Position numbers and translations under genes: made by a program. Below are positions 1 to 10,984 of a stretch of 64,000 nt of DNA, in pieces. Source of the DNA: Elephas maximus indicus (taxonomy: Eukaryota > Chordata > Mammalia > Proboscidea > Elephantidae); the NCBI RefSeq assembly GCF_024166365.1, contig NC_064827.1:46404635-46468634 (forward strand), read 5' to 3'. The stretch's first letter is position 1, and each line of letters begins with the position of its first letter. The notes beneath the pieces were generated by a model. The model worked only from the letters and a program-made list of their open reading frames with translations, had not been told where the DNA came from and did no database searches.

Positions 1-71
1 ATGTAAGTTAGGGATCTTGATACCTACCCTGAAGGCTGTTGTGAGGATTAAAGGATCTAATGCATACTGCG

Positions 72-595
72 TGTGACAGTTAAGGTTGTGTGTCAACTTG
101 GCTAGGCCGTGATTTTCAATGCTTTGGCAGTTGTATAATGTGATCACTTCCTTGTTGAGATTTGATACATGATCACTCTGCTGTGAGTAGCCAATCAGTT
201 GAAGCGGAGTTTCCTTGGCCATGTGGCCTGCGTTAAGTATGGCAGATATTCAGGTAGGATTCGGGGGCTTTTGTTCATTCTGGATCCTGCAGCTGGCTCC
301 TGTCTGTCTGACCTCCAGTTCTTGGCATTTGAGCTAGCAGCTTACCTGCAGTCTTGCCTGCCAATCTTGGGATTTATTGATCTTCACAGCCTGTGAGCCC
401 CAGCCCTGTTGATCTTGGGTTCACCAGCCCCCGCAGCTACGTGAATCAGGAGAAGCCTCTTTCCTGACCCACAGACTTGGGACGTTACAGCCTCTACAAT
501 CACGTGAGCAATTTCCTTGATATAAATCTCTCTATATGTACATTTATTTATACACTTTACTGGTTTTGCTTCTATAGAGAACCCAGCCCAAGACA
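72..595 (+). mobile_element. LTR fossil, MaLR/ERVL-like
   Basis: A solo-LTR-like unit from 'tgtgacag' to 'cccaagaca' with a near match of the 5-bp flanks (ctgcg / ctgtg). Its 3' part resembles mammalian MaLR LTR ends. Diverged, so old. The family is uncertain. Confidence 0.4.
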
Positions 596-639
596 CTGTG
601 TTAGTAAATAGTGCTTCCTCACCAACTACTTCCGGTTTT

Positions 640-1008
640 CCCTTCTTCTGGGCACATGACAGGATTGCACTCCCTGGTTCCTCATGTAGTTGAGTAGGGT
701 CGCGTGACTAGTACTAGCCAATGGGTTTTGAGAAGAGATGTGTTACTCCTTGACTGGAGCACTTAACTGCCTGTGAGAGATCACCCAGAACCCTCTTTCT
801 CTCTGGCACAGCAAGTGGCAACATTTGAGATGAAGGCTGTCCTGTTAGCCTGGGTCTTTGAGTGATTAGGATAAGCAGAGTGCTCCTGCCAACCCCAAGT
901 GGACATACACCATCAGTGAAAAATAAACCTTTGTTTTGGGTTAAGGCATTAAGAAGTTGGGGATTGTCTGTTACTATAGCATAACCTAGCCAATCTTGAC
1001 TGACAGAG
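640..1008 (+). mobile_element. LTR fossil, MLT1-like
   Basis: 'gttaaggcattaagaagttg' and 'catagcataacctagcc'-type 3' end with an AATAAA upstream (922) match the ends of MLT1-type LTRs of the ERVL-MaLR group. Old; the start is not defined. Confidence 0.45.
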
Positions 1009-2215
1009 CATGTGAAACTCTAAAAAGCAGTATTATTAAGCCCCCAAACACCTTGAAATTGCCCATTCCATGGCTGGTCTGCAGCAACTTCAGTATTCTT
1101 CCCAATTCTTCCACTGAGCTGAGAGTTAGTTCTTAGTTACTCCCTAGCTGATCTCAGTTCTGCTCTGTGGAGCGCCTGGCGTTCTGTCTTCCTACACATA
1201 ATGGCCCTCTGAGCATGTTGGTAATGACCTCAAATGCCAGACTCAGAAGCTTGTATTCTGTCTACTGTAGGTTTCTAAGGAAGTGAGTGAGTGGCCTGAT
1301 CAAAGCTATCTTTAAGGAGATCCATCCAGGAGAGGTATGTTAGGTGGAACAGTGAAGGCAGAAACTCACAATTTCGCAAATATTAAACGACAGTCGCGGT
1401 GCTTCCCTTGAGATGATGTGGGAAGCGTCTATGTTGGCACCTGACACACAAACTACTGGGGAGTCACTTTTCTTGGGGTTCTGAGAAGTCTACACCACAG
1501 TGGAAAGCAACTGGCACTAAAGCTAGACTCTCAGGGGAAGATGCTTTCATCCCAAAGATTCCCAGAGGGCATCTTCTGTCCTTCAGCACTTGCCTTCCTC
1601 CACACTTGCCTATGTCCCCACCCTAGGTAATACCAGGGAGTCTGAATCTAGAATGAGGCCAAGAATTTTCTCTTCAGAACGTCCCTCTGAACTAAGATCA
1701 GGATTTCCTTTTAATCAAATGCCATATTCACTGTTCTTTCACTTGGTTTATTTACTACTTCTTCATGCTAATCCATGGGGATTGATACAGCAACAGGGAT
1801 TTATATAACCAGGTAACACTGTATTTTTTTTTTTTTTTTAATGTATTCACGTTTCGTCCTTCCTTTTTGCCATTGGGGCCTCTAAGCTGTGGAATTAAAA
1901 GTAACAAATGTCCCCCAGGGCCTACGCACCTAGAGTGTGATGCCTGTGAAAAACTGAGAAAACAATAGTGGGAACCTGTTTGGGATGGGAAAGAGCAGGT
2001 CCTGAGATGGGCCCCATAGTGTTCCATTTCTCATGTTTCCAAGAGTGTGAGAACTCAAGGTTTCTGTGTGGCACCCTCCAAACCTCCCACAAGAGGTATC
2101 CACATGCCTTCAGGCCACCTAGTGTCCCCAGCTTCAGTGAGAGAGGCACAGGCCACTCTTGGGAGGTGAGTCCTACCAGTCTCAGCTCTCAACAAGTAGG
2201 TTCTACTGCCTTCTA
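1009..2215. other. No gene seen; unassigned sequence
   Basis: Contains a weak inverted-L2-like stretch (1200-1380) and a T-run at 1827-1840. Short open frames at 1590-2216 overlap each other on both strands and show no family resemblance. Confidence 0.5.
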
Positions 2216-2330
2216 GCCCCATGACTTGAGACAAGGCATTTAGCCTCTCCAAACCTATTTCATCACCTGTAAACTGAGGCTAATGCTGGCCGCCCTTCTA
2301 CTCTTCAGGAGGATCTTGAGAATTTCCAAA
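2216..2330 (+). mobile_element. MIR
   Basis: 'acaaggcatttagcctctcc' and 'cacctgtaaactgaggctaa' are MIR core. Confidence 0.5.
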
Positions 2331-2340
2331 AAGAAAATTC

Positions 2341-2960
2341 ATTTAGCAAGCAAATATTCATTGATAACCTACTATGTGCCAGGCACTGCTTTAAGTACTG
2401 AAAGGCAGTGAACAAGACAAAGTCCCTACTTTCAGAGACAGATAATAAAAAATAACAACAACAGAGAGTTGGAAGCTGGCAAAATTGTCATGAAAGGAGA
2501 GACTGGAAGGGCTGACTCATTAGGGGGAGAGCAAGTGGGAGTATGGAGTAAGGTGTATATAAACTTATATGTGACAGTCTGACTTGATTTGTAAACGTTC
2601 ACTTGAAGCTCAATAAAAGTTAATAAAAAAAATAATAAAAGAAAATTTAAAAAATAACAACATAAATGCTATGAAGAAAAATCAAGTGGATTAAGGGCTG
2701 TGTGTATGGATGCATGTGTGTATGCTATTTAAGACAGGGTTGTCAAGCAAGATCTCAGAGGAAGTAACATTTGAATAGAGATCTGAACGACATTTAAGGC
2801 CATGGGATGAGATCACCTAAGCAGAAAGTGAAGAAAGGAGATCTGATGACCAAGTCCTAAGGCAATCTAACATCTAAAGGGCATGGGAAAGGATTCAGTG
2901 AAAGAAAATGGGAGTGAACACCCTTAGAAAATTGTACAGAACTCTGGTAAACTTAAGGCA
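2341..2960 (-). mobile_element. L2 fragment, interrupted by L1
   Basis: Reverse complement of the L2 3' end ('ctactatgtgccaggcactg' at 2370), continuing after the L1 piece to about 2960. Confidence 0.55.
2461..2648 (+). mobile_element. 5'-truncated L1 3' end in an L2
   Basis: The last 190 bases of the same L1 3' UTR, nearly identical to 20687-20862, with AATAAA and an A-rich tail. The 14-bp TSD aaaaaataacaaca is perfect (2447-2460, 2649-2662). The near-identity and intact TSD suggest a young insertion. Confidence 0.92.
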
Positions 2961-3425
2961 CTGAAATTAAAGGTTTTGCTTTGTCTCTGAGAAGGCTGGG
3001 TTCTATGGGCTGTTTAGTTTGCTAAGCATCCTGATGGGCTGAGGCAGGCATACTAGGGGTTGAGATAGGCAAATTCAAAGAAGGAATCTGGGAGAATGTG
3101 AAGTTGGGAGCTGGGGATGGTGGCAGGGACCTAGGCAGCTGAGGGCTGCGTGGTGGAAGTGTCAAGGAGAAATATCCTTGATGTTCCAAAGGAGAAACAC
3201 CCTTGATGTTGGCAGTGTTAAAAAAGGAACTTTGGAAATGTCTAATACATACTTTTAAGTTGTTTGCTGTGGGGTGTAAAATGAAGCCTTTTCCTTAGCT
3301 CCCCCATGAAATCTCTAGTAAGATCTATAGAGCCCACTTATGCTTCTGTGTAGGTGGGTTTGGGGATGGTTTTTTTTTTTTAGGTAAAGGGGACATGAGG
3401 AAGTACTGAGTTATCCACAAAGACT
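2961..3425. other. No gene seen
   Basis: Unique-looking sequence with no recognised repeat or frame. Confidence 0.5.
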
Positions 3426-3632
3426 GTTGTTGTTGGTTGCCGACGAGTCGATTCTGACTCATGGTGACACCATACGTGCAGAGTATAACTGCCCCAGAGA
3501 ACTTTCAAGGCTCTGACCTTTTGGAAGCAGGTTGTCAGGCTTTACCACCAAGAAGTCTATGGGTGGGTTTCAACAGCCAACCTTTTGGTTAATAGTCCAG
3601 TGCTAAGCCATTTGCACCACCAAGGGATTCCT
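3426..3632 (-). mobile_element. AfroSINE, old long form
   Basis: Orientation here and below is given from the tRNA-like head to the 'gactcgacggcaatgggttt' tail. This diverged copy begins on the plus strand with 'tgttgttgttgg'-like tail repeats and ends at the head 'accaccaagggattcc'. Confidence 0.7.
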
Positions 3633-3814
3633 CCATAAAGACTGGCCACGTGAAATGTGAGACAGCTTTTGCAGACTCAGAGGAGCCAGCTGACACAGTG
3701 CCTGAACACCTACTATGAGCAAATTCACTATGATGAATTAAGACACATTTTCTGTCCTCAACGAGCTTATGACTTTATGTATGTTTTTCTATATTTACTG
3801 TCGGTCCCTTCTGA

Positions 3815-3915
3815 ATAAAAGATAAGCTTATTAAAGGCAGAACTCTGTATCACTGCTTTATATCATGCCAGGGACATGATAGGTACTCAAATAAATATCT
3901 GCTGAATTAACAGTC
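3815..3915 (+). mobile_element. L2 3' end
   Basis: 'ggtactcaaataaatatctg' then 'ctgaatta' is an L2 end. Confidence 0.45.
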
Positions 3916-3924
3916 ACCATTATT

Positions 3925-3953
3925 ATTTTTTTTATTATTATTATTATTTAGTA
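3925..3953. repeat. (ATT)n microsatellite
   Basis: Interrupted ATT repeats next to the AfroSINE at 3963. Confidence 0.8.
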
Positions 3954-3962
3954 TATTAGTAT

Positions 3963-4126
3963 AAACCCAAAAGCCCATTGCCGTCAAGTTGATTTTGACT
4001 CGTAGTGACCCTGTAGGATAGAGCGGAACTGCCCCATGGGGTTCCCAAGGAGTGCCTGGTGGATTCCAACTGCCAAACTTTTGGTTAGCAGCTGTAGCTC
4101 TTAACCGCTACACCACTAGGGCTTCC
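3963..4126 (-). mobile_element. AfroSINE, short form
   Basis: Full length, with flanking atattag on both sides (about 3953 and 4128). The (att)n stretch at 3925-3953 adjoins it. Confidence 0.85.
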
Positions 4127-5599
4127 AAATATTAGCTAAGGCTATTTAAACCATTAGTTATAGAATTCCTACTGTCATACAGATCCCTGAGGGAAAAAAA
4201 AAAAAAAACCAAGTAAATAAAACCCAAGTACTAATTCAACTCTTGCTATGTATAAGGCTGTGTGGTAAGCACTGCAAGAGGAATTGGATGAAGACCCCTA
4301 CCCACAAGTCTGGTAGGAGATGTGTCTACCAAAAACACAGTACAAGGGAGAAAGTGCTCAGTGCTATAAAAGAGGGGAAGCCCTAATTTAAAGGATAAAG
4401 ACATGACCTCTAGCTAGGGAATCAGCCAGTAGTAACAGCAGGTAACAAAAACAGTGGCACCTATTAAGTACTACTACTTGAAGGGCATAATATTAAGCAG
4501 CTTTCAGGCATTATTTCATTTCATTCTCTCAACAACTCTTAAAAGGCTTGCAACCGAAAATGCGTTCCTAGGACTTGGGAGCTTGTTAGAAACGCCAAAT
4601 CTTGGGCACCACCCCATACCTACTGGATCAGAATCACCATTTTAAGAAGGTGATCATGGAACTCACAGGCACCATGAGTCCGAGAAGCAGTGGTTTAACG
4701 TATTATTGTCTTCATTTTATAGACAAGGAAACTAAGCCTGAGAGAACTTATGTGACAAATCACTTGCCCCCAGTTTTTTGCTAACAAGAGCACAGCCACC
4801 TTCTGAGGCCAGGCCTGGCCCCAATGACTGTTTTTAACCATTAAGCCAAGCTTCATGGAAGGGGTGGCATCTGAGCTGGACTCTGAAATACAGGTAGGAT
4901 TGGGGCATCTGGAAAATTGCGAGTTTGTAGGCAAATAAAACTGTGTCAGCAAAAGCCCAGAGGTGGGAAACCTCCACCTGGCTTAGGACACAGTAACAAG
5001 TTTATCTGGCTGCCAGAGTCTGAAGGGGTCAGTGAGAAAGGCCAGCTGGATCAGTTCACATGGAACAAACACTCTTAGCCAGTGTGAATAGTTTCTAGTT
5101 TATTCAGGGGGCAGTGGGGAGATGCTTTGAGTTCTAACACAAAAGGCCCTACTACCCCATGCTGCAATGATTCAGACAAAAGGGACCCAAAAGGCTTTGC
5201 ATTCTATTTTGGGCCCTGCCCCTCCCTCACTGGGTAACCTTGAGGGTGGGTGGCTTCACATCTCTGCTCTGTCCTATGTTGTATTGTAATAATAATAAAG
5301 CGCTTATTTTCTACCTAAGGAAGACCATATCAGTATCAAAGTGGTAGAATTTTTTTAATGTATAAAAGGAAATGATCTAGGGCAGCTCAGAACTCTAGTA
5401 CTGCCAAGGAAAAAAAGACTTTTATCCAACACTATGAGCCACACAAAAGCACCTGCATAAATAACTGCAAACTGAATTAACTGAACAACTGTAATGGGTT
5501 AATGATTTAAAATCTTTCCTCAAAGTAAATTTTCCTAGAGTTACTGTGAAACTGTTCTAAGGTGCATAAATGAAAAAAAAAAAAAAAAAAGAAAGAAAC
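4127..5599. other. Mixed old repeats, no gene
   Basis: Weak inverted-L2-like parts (4235-4380, 4845-5010) and a MIR-like frame around the MER5-like piece. No coding signal from 5010 to 5599. Confidence 0.45.
4545..4695. mobile_element. MER5-like hAT fragment
   Basis: 'gggagcttgttagaaacgcc' and 'gagaagcagtggttt' resemble the ends of the non-autonomous MER5 (Charlie) family. It interrupts a MIR-like repeat (4455-4545 and 4695-4780). Confidence 0.45.
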
Positions 5600-5742
5600 G
5601 TACTGCCGTCGAGTCGATTCTGACTCTATAGGACAGAATAGAACTGCCCCATACAGTTTCCAAGGAGCACCTGCTGGATTTGAACTGCTGACCTTTTTGT
5701 CAGCAGCTATAGCTCTTAACCACCACACCACCAGGATTTCCT
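5600..5742 (-). mobile_element. AfroSINE, short form
   Basis: The tail runs into an A-rich stretch at 5570-5599. aaggtg at 5560 and 5754 may be the TSD. A small internal gap is seen after 'ttctgactc'. Confidence 0.8.
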
Positions 5743-6214
5743 TTTTTTTTTTTAAGGTGTGTAGAGAGTAAAATATTGTGAAGCAGGAAAGAGCCATAAA
5801 CATACATACATCTACACACACATACCCATGACTGGAAGTGAGACAAAACTTAAGACTTTGAAGGGTGACATAAATTGAAAAGAATAAAAATCTAGTTTGG
5901 CTTTTACCATTTCTTCAAATCTTAGCTCCTTCAGCCGGAGAAATAACCAGCTGTTCCTCATTTCCAGCTCTGAAATTTGATGACATACACCAGAACGCTG
6001 TGCCCTGCTGCAAGGATGGTGTTTCCTGAGCATAGTGCAGAGCCCCGAGGGCCCCTCTCCCTCCTTCAACCCACTGCCCATTCAGTGTGATTCAACTAGA
6101 AGAGAGCACCGGCCTGGGGATCCTAAGTCTGAGGTCCTACTGATTCTAACACTATTCACTGGGGACCTAGAGCAGGGCAGGGTAAGGTGTATTTAGGCCT
6201 TACTAGACACTAGG

Positions 6215-6670
6215 TGCTTTTTAAATTTTTTTATTTATTTTGTTGTTGTTGAGAATACATACAGCAAAACATATACCAATTCATCAGTTTTTACATGTAA
6301 AATCCAGTGATACTGACTACATTCTTCAAGTTGCACAACCATTCTCACCCTCCTTTCCTGAGTTGTTCCTCCCGCATTAACACAAACTCACTGCCCCCTA
6401 AGGTTCCTACCTAATCTTTTGAGTTGCTGTTGTCAGTTTGATTCCATACAGATAGATCTTAAAAAACACAATGTTCCAGCAGAAATCTTTTACTAATTAA
6501 GGTAAACTATTGCTTGGTTTTAAGAAGACTTCAGGGGATATTTTTGGTTTAAGGTTTAAAGATTATCTCAGAGCAATAATGTCAGGGGTTCATCCAGCCC
6601 CCATAGCTCCAGAAAATCTGGAGTCTGTGAAAATTTGGAATTCTGTTCTACATTTTCCTCCTTTTGATCA
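6215..6670 (-). mobile_element. Older L1 3' UTR fragment, inverted
   Basis: Starts with a T-rich run (poly(A) tail of a minus-strand element) followed by sequence I recall as an older elephant L1 3' UTR ('catacagcaaaacatatacc'). There is no coding part. The family assignment is from memory and uncertain. Confidence 0.45.
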
Positions 6671-6798
6671 GGACACAGGTGCTTTTTAATATGTCATTTT
6701 AATGAGCACTTACAACAAGCCAAGAGGTAGCAGTATTCTTATTTCATTTTCCAGGAGTAAATGGTGACTCAGTTTTTCACCTAGTGCTGTAAGCAGCA

Positions 6799-7010
6799 CA
6801 GGTCCCTGGGTGGTGCAAACGGTTTGTGCTCGACCACTAACTGAAAGGCTGGCTGTTCGAACCCACCCAATAACTGCACAGGAAAAAGGCCTGGTCTGCT
6901 GCTGCTGTAAAGGTCACAGCCTAGAATACCCTGTGGAGCTTAGTTCTACTCTGTGACACGTGGGGCTGGAATCAACTCAACAGCAAAGGGTTTGGTTTGG
7001 TTTGGTTTAG
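6799..7010 (+). mobile_element. AfroSINE, long form
   Basis: Contains the extra middle segment 'tgctgtaaaggtcacagcct' that marks the about 200-base form. It ends in repeats of ggttt. Confidence 0.8.
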
Positions 7011-7589
7011 TAGCAGCACAGCTGAGGTTCCTAATGGGGACTGGGTCCAAAGGCCCCTGCTCTTTCCACTATAACAACCTGCTTTCTAATTCCCTTCTCA
7101 GAGTCTTGGGTTCCTCACTTGTGAGAGGACCTTCTAACCACATCATCACAAACAAACTCAAAGACCATGAATTAAGAATGAATTTAATCCTGTAACTGCC
7201 ACACAATACAGTACCACACAATGCCTGAGTTGGACGTGACAAAACAGTACTCTGTTAGAAAGCCTGGCTCAAAAGGTTTAGGACCTCAAGCCAGAATTTG
7301 TGAAAACCAAGGACAAATCTACCAGGTAGCAGATCTCTTGGCCAAGAGGAAGCAGTGCTCAAGTGGACCCCAACCAATCCAAAGTTATACTCCCCTGACT
7401 CTGGACTCCTCCCTGAGAGTTTGGAATGTGGAGAGAACTATCCAGGCAGTGTCTTTCCTACCACCTCCTGCCTCCCACTCAGCAGCATACAGCTTCACCT
7501 TTTCTCTTTAATCACTCTCAGTTTAAGGCAATTCCATACCAAGTGATTGTTACTTCTCATGCAAAATCACACATCCGATGGGAGTCACA

Positions 7590-7735
7590 CCATCTTCTGT
7601 CTCAGCTTCCTCATCTATAAAAATGGGGATAATAATACCTTAGGGAGTTTGTTGCAAAGATGAAATGAGAATGGATGGAAAGCACTTAACACTGTGCCTG
7701 ACACACAGTAAACACACAATAAATGGTAATGAATT
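7590..7735 (+). mobile_element. MIR
   Basis: 'cagcttcctcatctataaaa' to 'acacaataaatggta' is MIR core and 3' end. Confidence 0.6.
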
Positions 7736-7891
7736 CCCTTTCTGCTATGTCTCTTTTATCTCCCTAAATTCCTATCTCTTTTTCTGTATTTCATTCTGAG
7801 CCAACCCTTCCCACATCCTAAAAGAAATGAAATTAATTACAGTCAATAAATTATGTGTTTTTGTTGTGAAGGCAGGGAACAGGAAGACTAT

Positions 7892-8107
7892 ATCAAAAAA
7901 ACTAACCCACTGCTGTGCAGTCAATTCCGACTCATAGCAACCCTATAGGACAGAGCAGAACTGCCCCACTGGGTTTCCAAAAGCTGAAAATCTTTACAGA
8001 GGCAGACTCCCACATCTTTTTCCCACAGAGCCGCCGGTGGGTCTGAACTGCCGACCTTTCAGTTAGCAGCTGGGCACTTAAATCATTGTGCCACCAGGGC
8101 TCCTTAT
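7892..8107 (-). mobile_element. AfroSINE, long form, with 49-bp flanking repeats
   Basis: Full length. The flanks 7843-7891 and 8108-8156 are a 49-base direct repeat with 45 matches, far longer than the 7-15 bases seen at other copies here. Confidence 0.9.
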
Positions 8108-8170
8108 TCAATAAATGACGTGTTTTTGTTGTGAAGGCAGGGAACAGGGAGACTACAGACAATGCAAATA

Positions 8171-8929
8171 CAGGTTTCGCCTGCTATCCAAAAGTAGAGC
8201 ATCCCTCTGAAACCTTTCGTAAGCTGAAATGGCATAAAGCGAAGAAGCAATTACCATTAATTTATCTGGGAAAAATTTTTGAGCGTTCCCAGACCCAAAA
8301 AATAACCTACTAAACCATATCAAATAACACATAAAACCTAAAATAACACTAACATATAGTAAAAAAAAAAAAAAAAATTTTTTTTTTTATAGTAAAAGCA
8401 GAAATGATATGATAAATACACTTCATCTCACATACTCTGGACATGTTATCAGGAAGGACTAGTCCCTGGAGAAGGACATCACATGTGGTAAGGTAGGCAG
8501 TCAGTGAAAAAATGGAAGACCCTCAACACAACGGATTGGCACAGTGGCTGCAACAATGGGTTCAAGCATAGCAACGATTTTGAGGATGGTGAAGGACCGG
8601 GCAGCGTTTTGTTTTGCTATTCATAGGGTTGCTATGAGTCGGAACTGACTCATAGCAAGGTACCTAATAACAACAATATAAAGTAGATGCTAAGTGCAGT
8701 TCCTGGGAAAGAGCTTGGCGACACCACTCTCGCTGCTCAGGGGGCATGTTGCCTCTTTAACAGCTCACTGTAAAACAAACACTGAACGTTATTTCTGCTT
8801 TTTGCCTTTTTTCATAAACGCAAAAATCTTCTTTAAGTTTCTTTCGGTTGGTGAGAACAGGTAATAATGTAGGTCTTTCGTAAAAGCAAAGTGGCATCAA
8901 ACGAACTTTCGAAAAAGGAGGGATGCCTG
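8171..8929 (+). mobile_element. TA-flanked Tigger-like DNA transposon (MITE), interrupted
   Basis: Starts caggtttcgcctgctatcc and ends (reverse strand) caggcatccctcctttttc, imperfect terminal inverted repeats, with TA on both sides (8169-8170, 8930-8931), as for Tc1/mariner-Tigger elements. No transposase is present. The core without the RTE insertion (8420-8680) is about 500 bases. The A/T inverted run at 8360-8392 lies within it. Confidence 0.65.
8420..8680 (+). mobile_element. RTE-type LINE 3' end
   Basis: The stretch 'aaaatggaagaccctcaaca' through 'gctgcaacaatgggttcaag' and 'gaaggaccgggcagcg' is the 3' end of the afrotherian RTE (BovB-like) LINE. It ends in (aac)n-type repeats ('taataacaacaat') rather than poly(A), as RTE elements do. 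It lies inside the Tigger-like element 8171-8929 and carries the tail 'gttgctatgagtcggaactg' shared with AfroSINEs. Confidence 0.75.
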
Positions 8930-8931
8930 TA

Positions 8932-9954
8932 TTCACTACCAGGCCAAGCAGTGGTTGTAGAGGACTCTTTATCATAACTCAGCCAACGAGCTACCAATGG
9001 CAGAGAGAATAAGTTTTGTTATTCAGAGCAGAATGGTTTGAATAACTACATCAGCAATAGAAATTCACCTAGGTAGACACTGCCCCCGAGTTCTGGACAT
9101 GTGTTCTAGTAAAGTGTTTTGATTGCAAGTATAAATAAGGGAGGGCTTATCATAAGAGTATACGTGGACTATGGATAAGTATGATGGGATCTTATGGAAA
9201 TCCACAGACAGGACCATTGTAGCACTGGGTCTCCCAGAGTCTAGAATGGAAAGTCTGGATACCTGGTAGCCCCATGGAACTTCAGCAGCTGTACTTTGTG
9301 GGCCTTTACTCATTACATGTCTCAGCCATTCTCCATGGACCAGCTCCATTCTCCTCTTACCTGGAGTCTACACAAACTTTTCTCTACCTCAATGCCCTTA
9401 CTTCTTCATAACATCAGCTTGCCAGAGTTCCTCAAAGTCCTGACTCTAGCTCATAGATCCTCTCTCTACACCATTTCAGCTTCAACTTCTATGGCTAAGT
9501 GTCCTTCCTAAATTCCCAGTTTAAAGTTCTGAGATATAATATGAATCTTTTATTCACTAGGTCACTTCACAGGTCACTGGTGAGCCTAGGAATTGGCTGT
9601 TCTTGGGTCTAATGTCCATCTCCGAGTATGTTTTGGCTTGTGGGTGGGGAATGGAGTAAGATATTATAGTAGAAACATGGCTATCTAGGGCTACCCCTTC
9701 ATGAACAGGAGTTTTAGATTTGGAAGTTTCCCTTAGAAAGGGCTGTGGGAATGGTAAGCATAAGGGCTAACACGTTGACTCCATCTACAGATACTACACA
9801 GTCCCATACTAACCTCTGCTGCTATGGGCTATCAAGGTGTCCTCAGTCAACAATGCCAACATGGTGGGCAAAGGAACTGTGTGACCCGACTCACCACAAT
9901 AACATAAAATAAAAATTGTTTGATCAGACTCACCACCATTTAAAAAACAAAACA
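8932..9954. other. No gene seen
   Basis: AT-rich, no recognised repeat. The 94- and 71-codon frames here overlap on opposite strands and are probably chance. Confidence 0.5.
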
Positions 9955-10500
9955 AAACTTGTGAACGTCGGCTGAAATAATATTTGGAGGAAAATGAACA
10001 GCCTTAAATGAAGAGAATGGATAAAAATTAACGACCTAAGTATCCATTTTGAGAAATTAGAAAAAGAACAAAATAAACTGAAGTAGAAGGGAGGAAAAAA
10101 TAAAAAGAGGAGAAATTAATGGATTAAAAAGAGAGCAAACCTACCACAAAGGACATCAATGAAGACAAAAGATGATCTTTGAAAGAGCCTCTACTGAAAT
10201 TAAAGAAGAAGAAAAAAAAAAGTTAGGGCATAAAAATAAAATCAGAACCAAAAAGGGGATGTCTCTACAGGTTTTGCAGATGTTAAAATAAGAAAATATT
10301 ATAAACAACTGTAAATAAATTAAAAACCTTAGAAGAGGCATATCCTTAGAAAAAAGATTACTAAAACTAAGAAATGAAAAAAAAAAGTTTTATGGCCATT
10401 AAAAACACTGAATGTGTAGTCCAAACACAAAACAAAATCTCCAGGCCCAGGTGGCTTCATCACTGAGTTCTATCAAACATTCAAGGGACAAAGCAGGGGA
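9955..10500 (+). mobile_element. Old L1 (L1M-type) ORF2 fragment
   Basis: Diverged ORF2 sequence; the stretch around 10435-10485 ('ctccaggcccaggtggcttc') corresponds to the SPGPDGF motif of L1 reverse transcriptase. It is followed after about 0.5 kb by the 3' end of a similar element. Confidence 0.55.
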
Positions 10501-10984
10501 AATTAAAATGGATGGTGGAGGAGGGAGAAAATGGCTACACAGTTAAACCTCTGGACCAACTGTAGCACCAAGGATTATAGTTTGTCTCACTAACCTTCTT
10601 CTTGTAAGTTTTCCCAGAAATTCTGACCAACCAAAATCCTGGAGAAGCTATGTCTAGATGGAGTGAACTTAATATAAGAAGAAAGTATAAGTGAATGGTG
10701 CAAGGGGTGGACTGTAGAGAATGCTATTGGTGCCCCACCCAGATCCTCCTTACAGGCTAGCACACCCACATCCCAGCTGTAAGTGCCAGCTGATAACTGG
10801 CAGATGTCCCTTTCTCCAGAGAACTGTCACTTCACCTAACTATATCTCTCTTCCCCTGCTAATCCTACCCTGCTTCCCTCATTCCCCTTTTCCTGAGCAC
10901 CTCTTCTAATATATCACTTGAACAAGAATTCTCATTGAAGCTCCTGCTTCTAGAGTTCAGGATCTAAGACAATAACCATTTAAG
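10501..10984. other. Unrecognised segment between two L1M pieces
   Basis: About 480 bases with a pyrimidine-rich part (10800-10915) and no tail or TSD found. It may be an unrecognised insertion into the old L1. Confidence 0.4.

Noticed and set aside
5507-5821. 104-codon minus-strand frame
   Set aside because: Made of AfroSINE tail and poly-T tracts.
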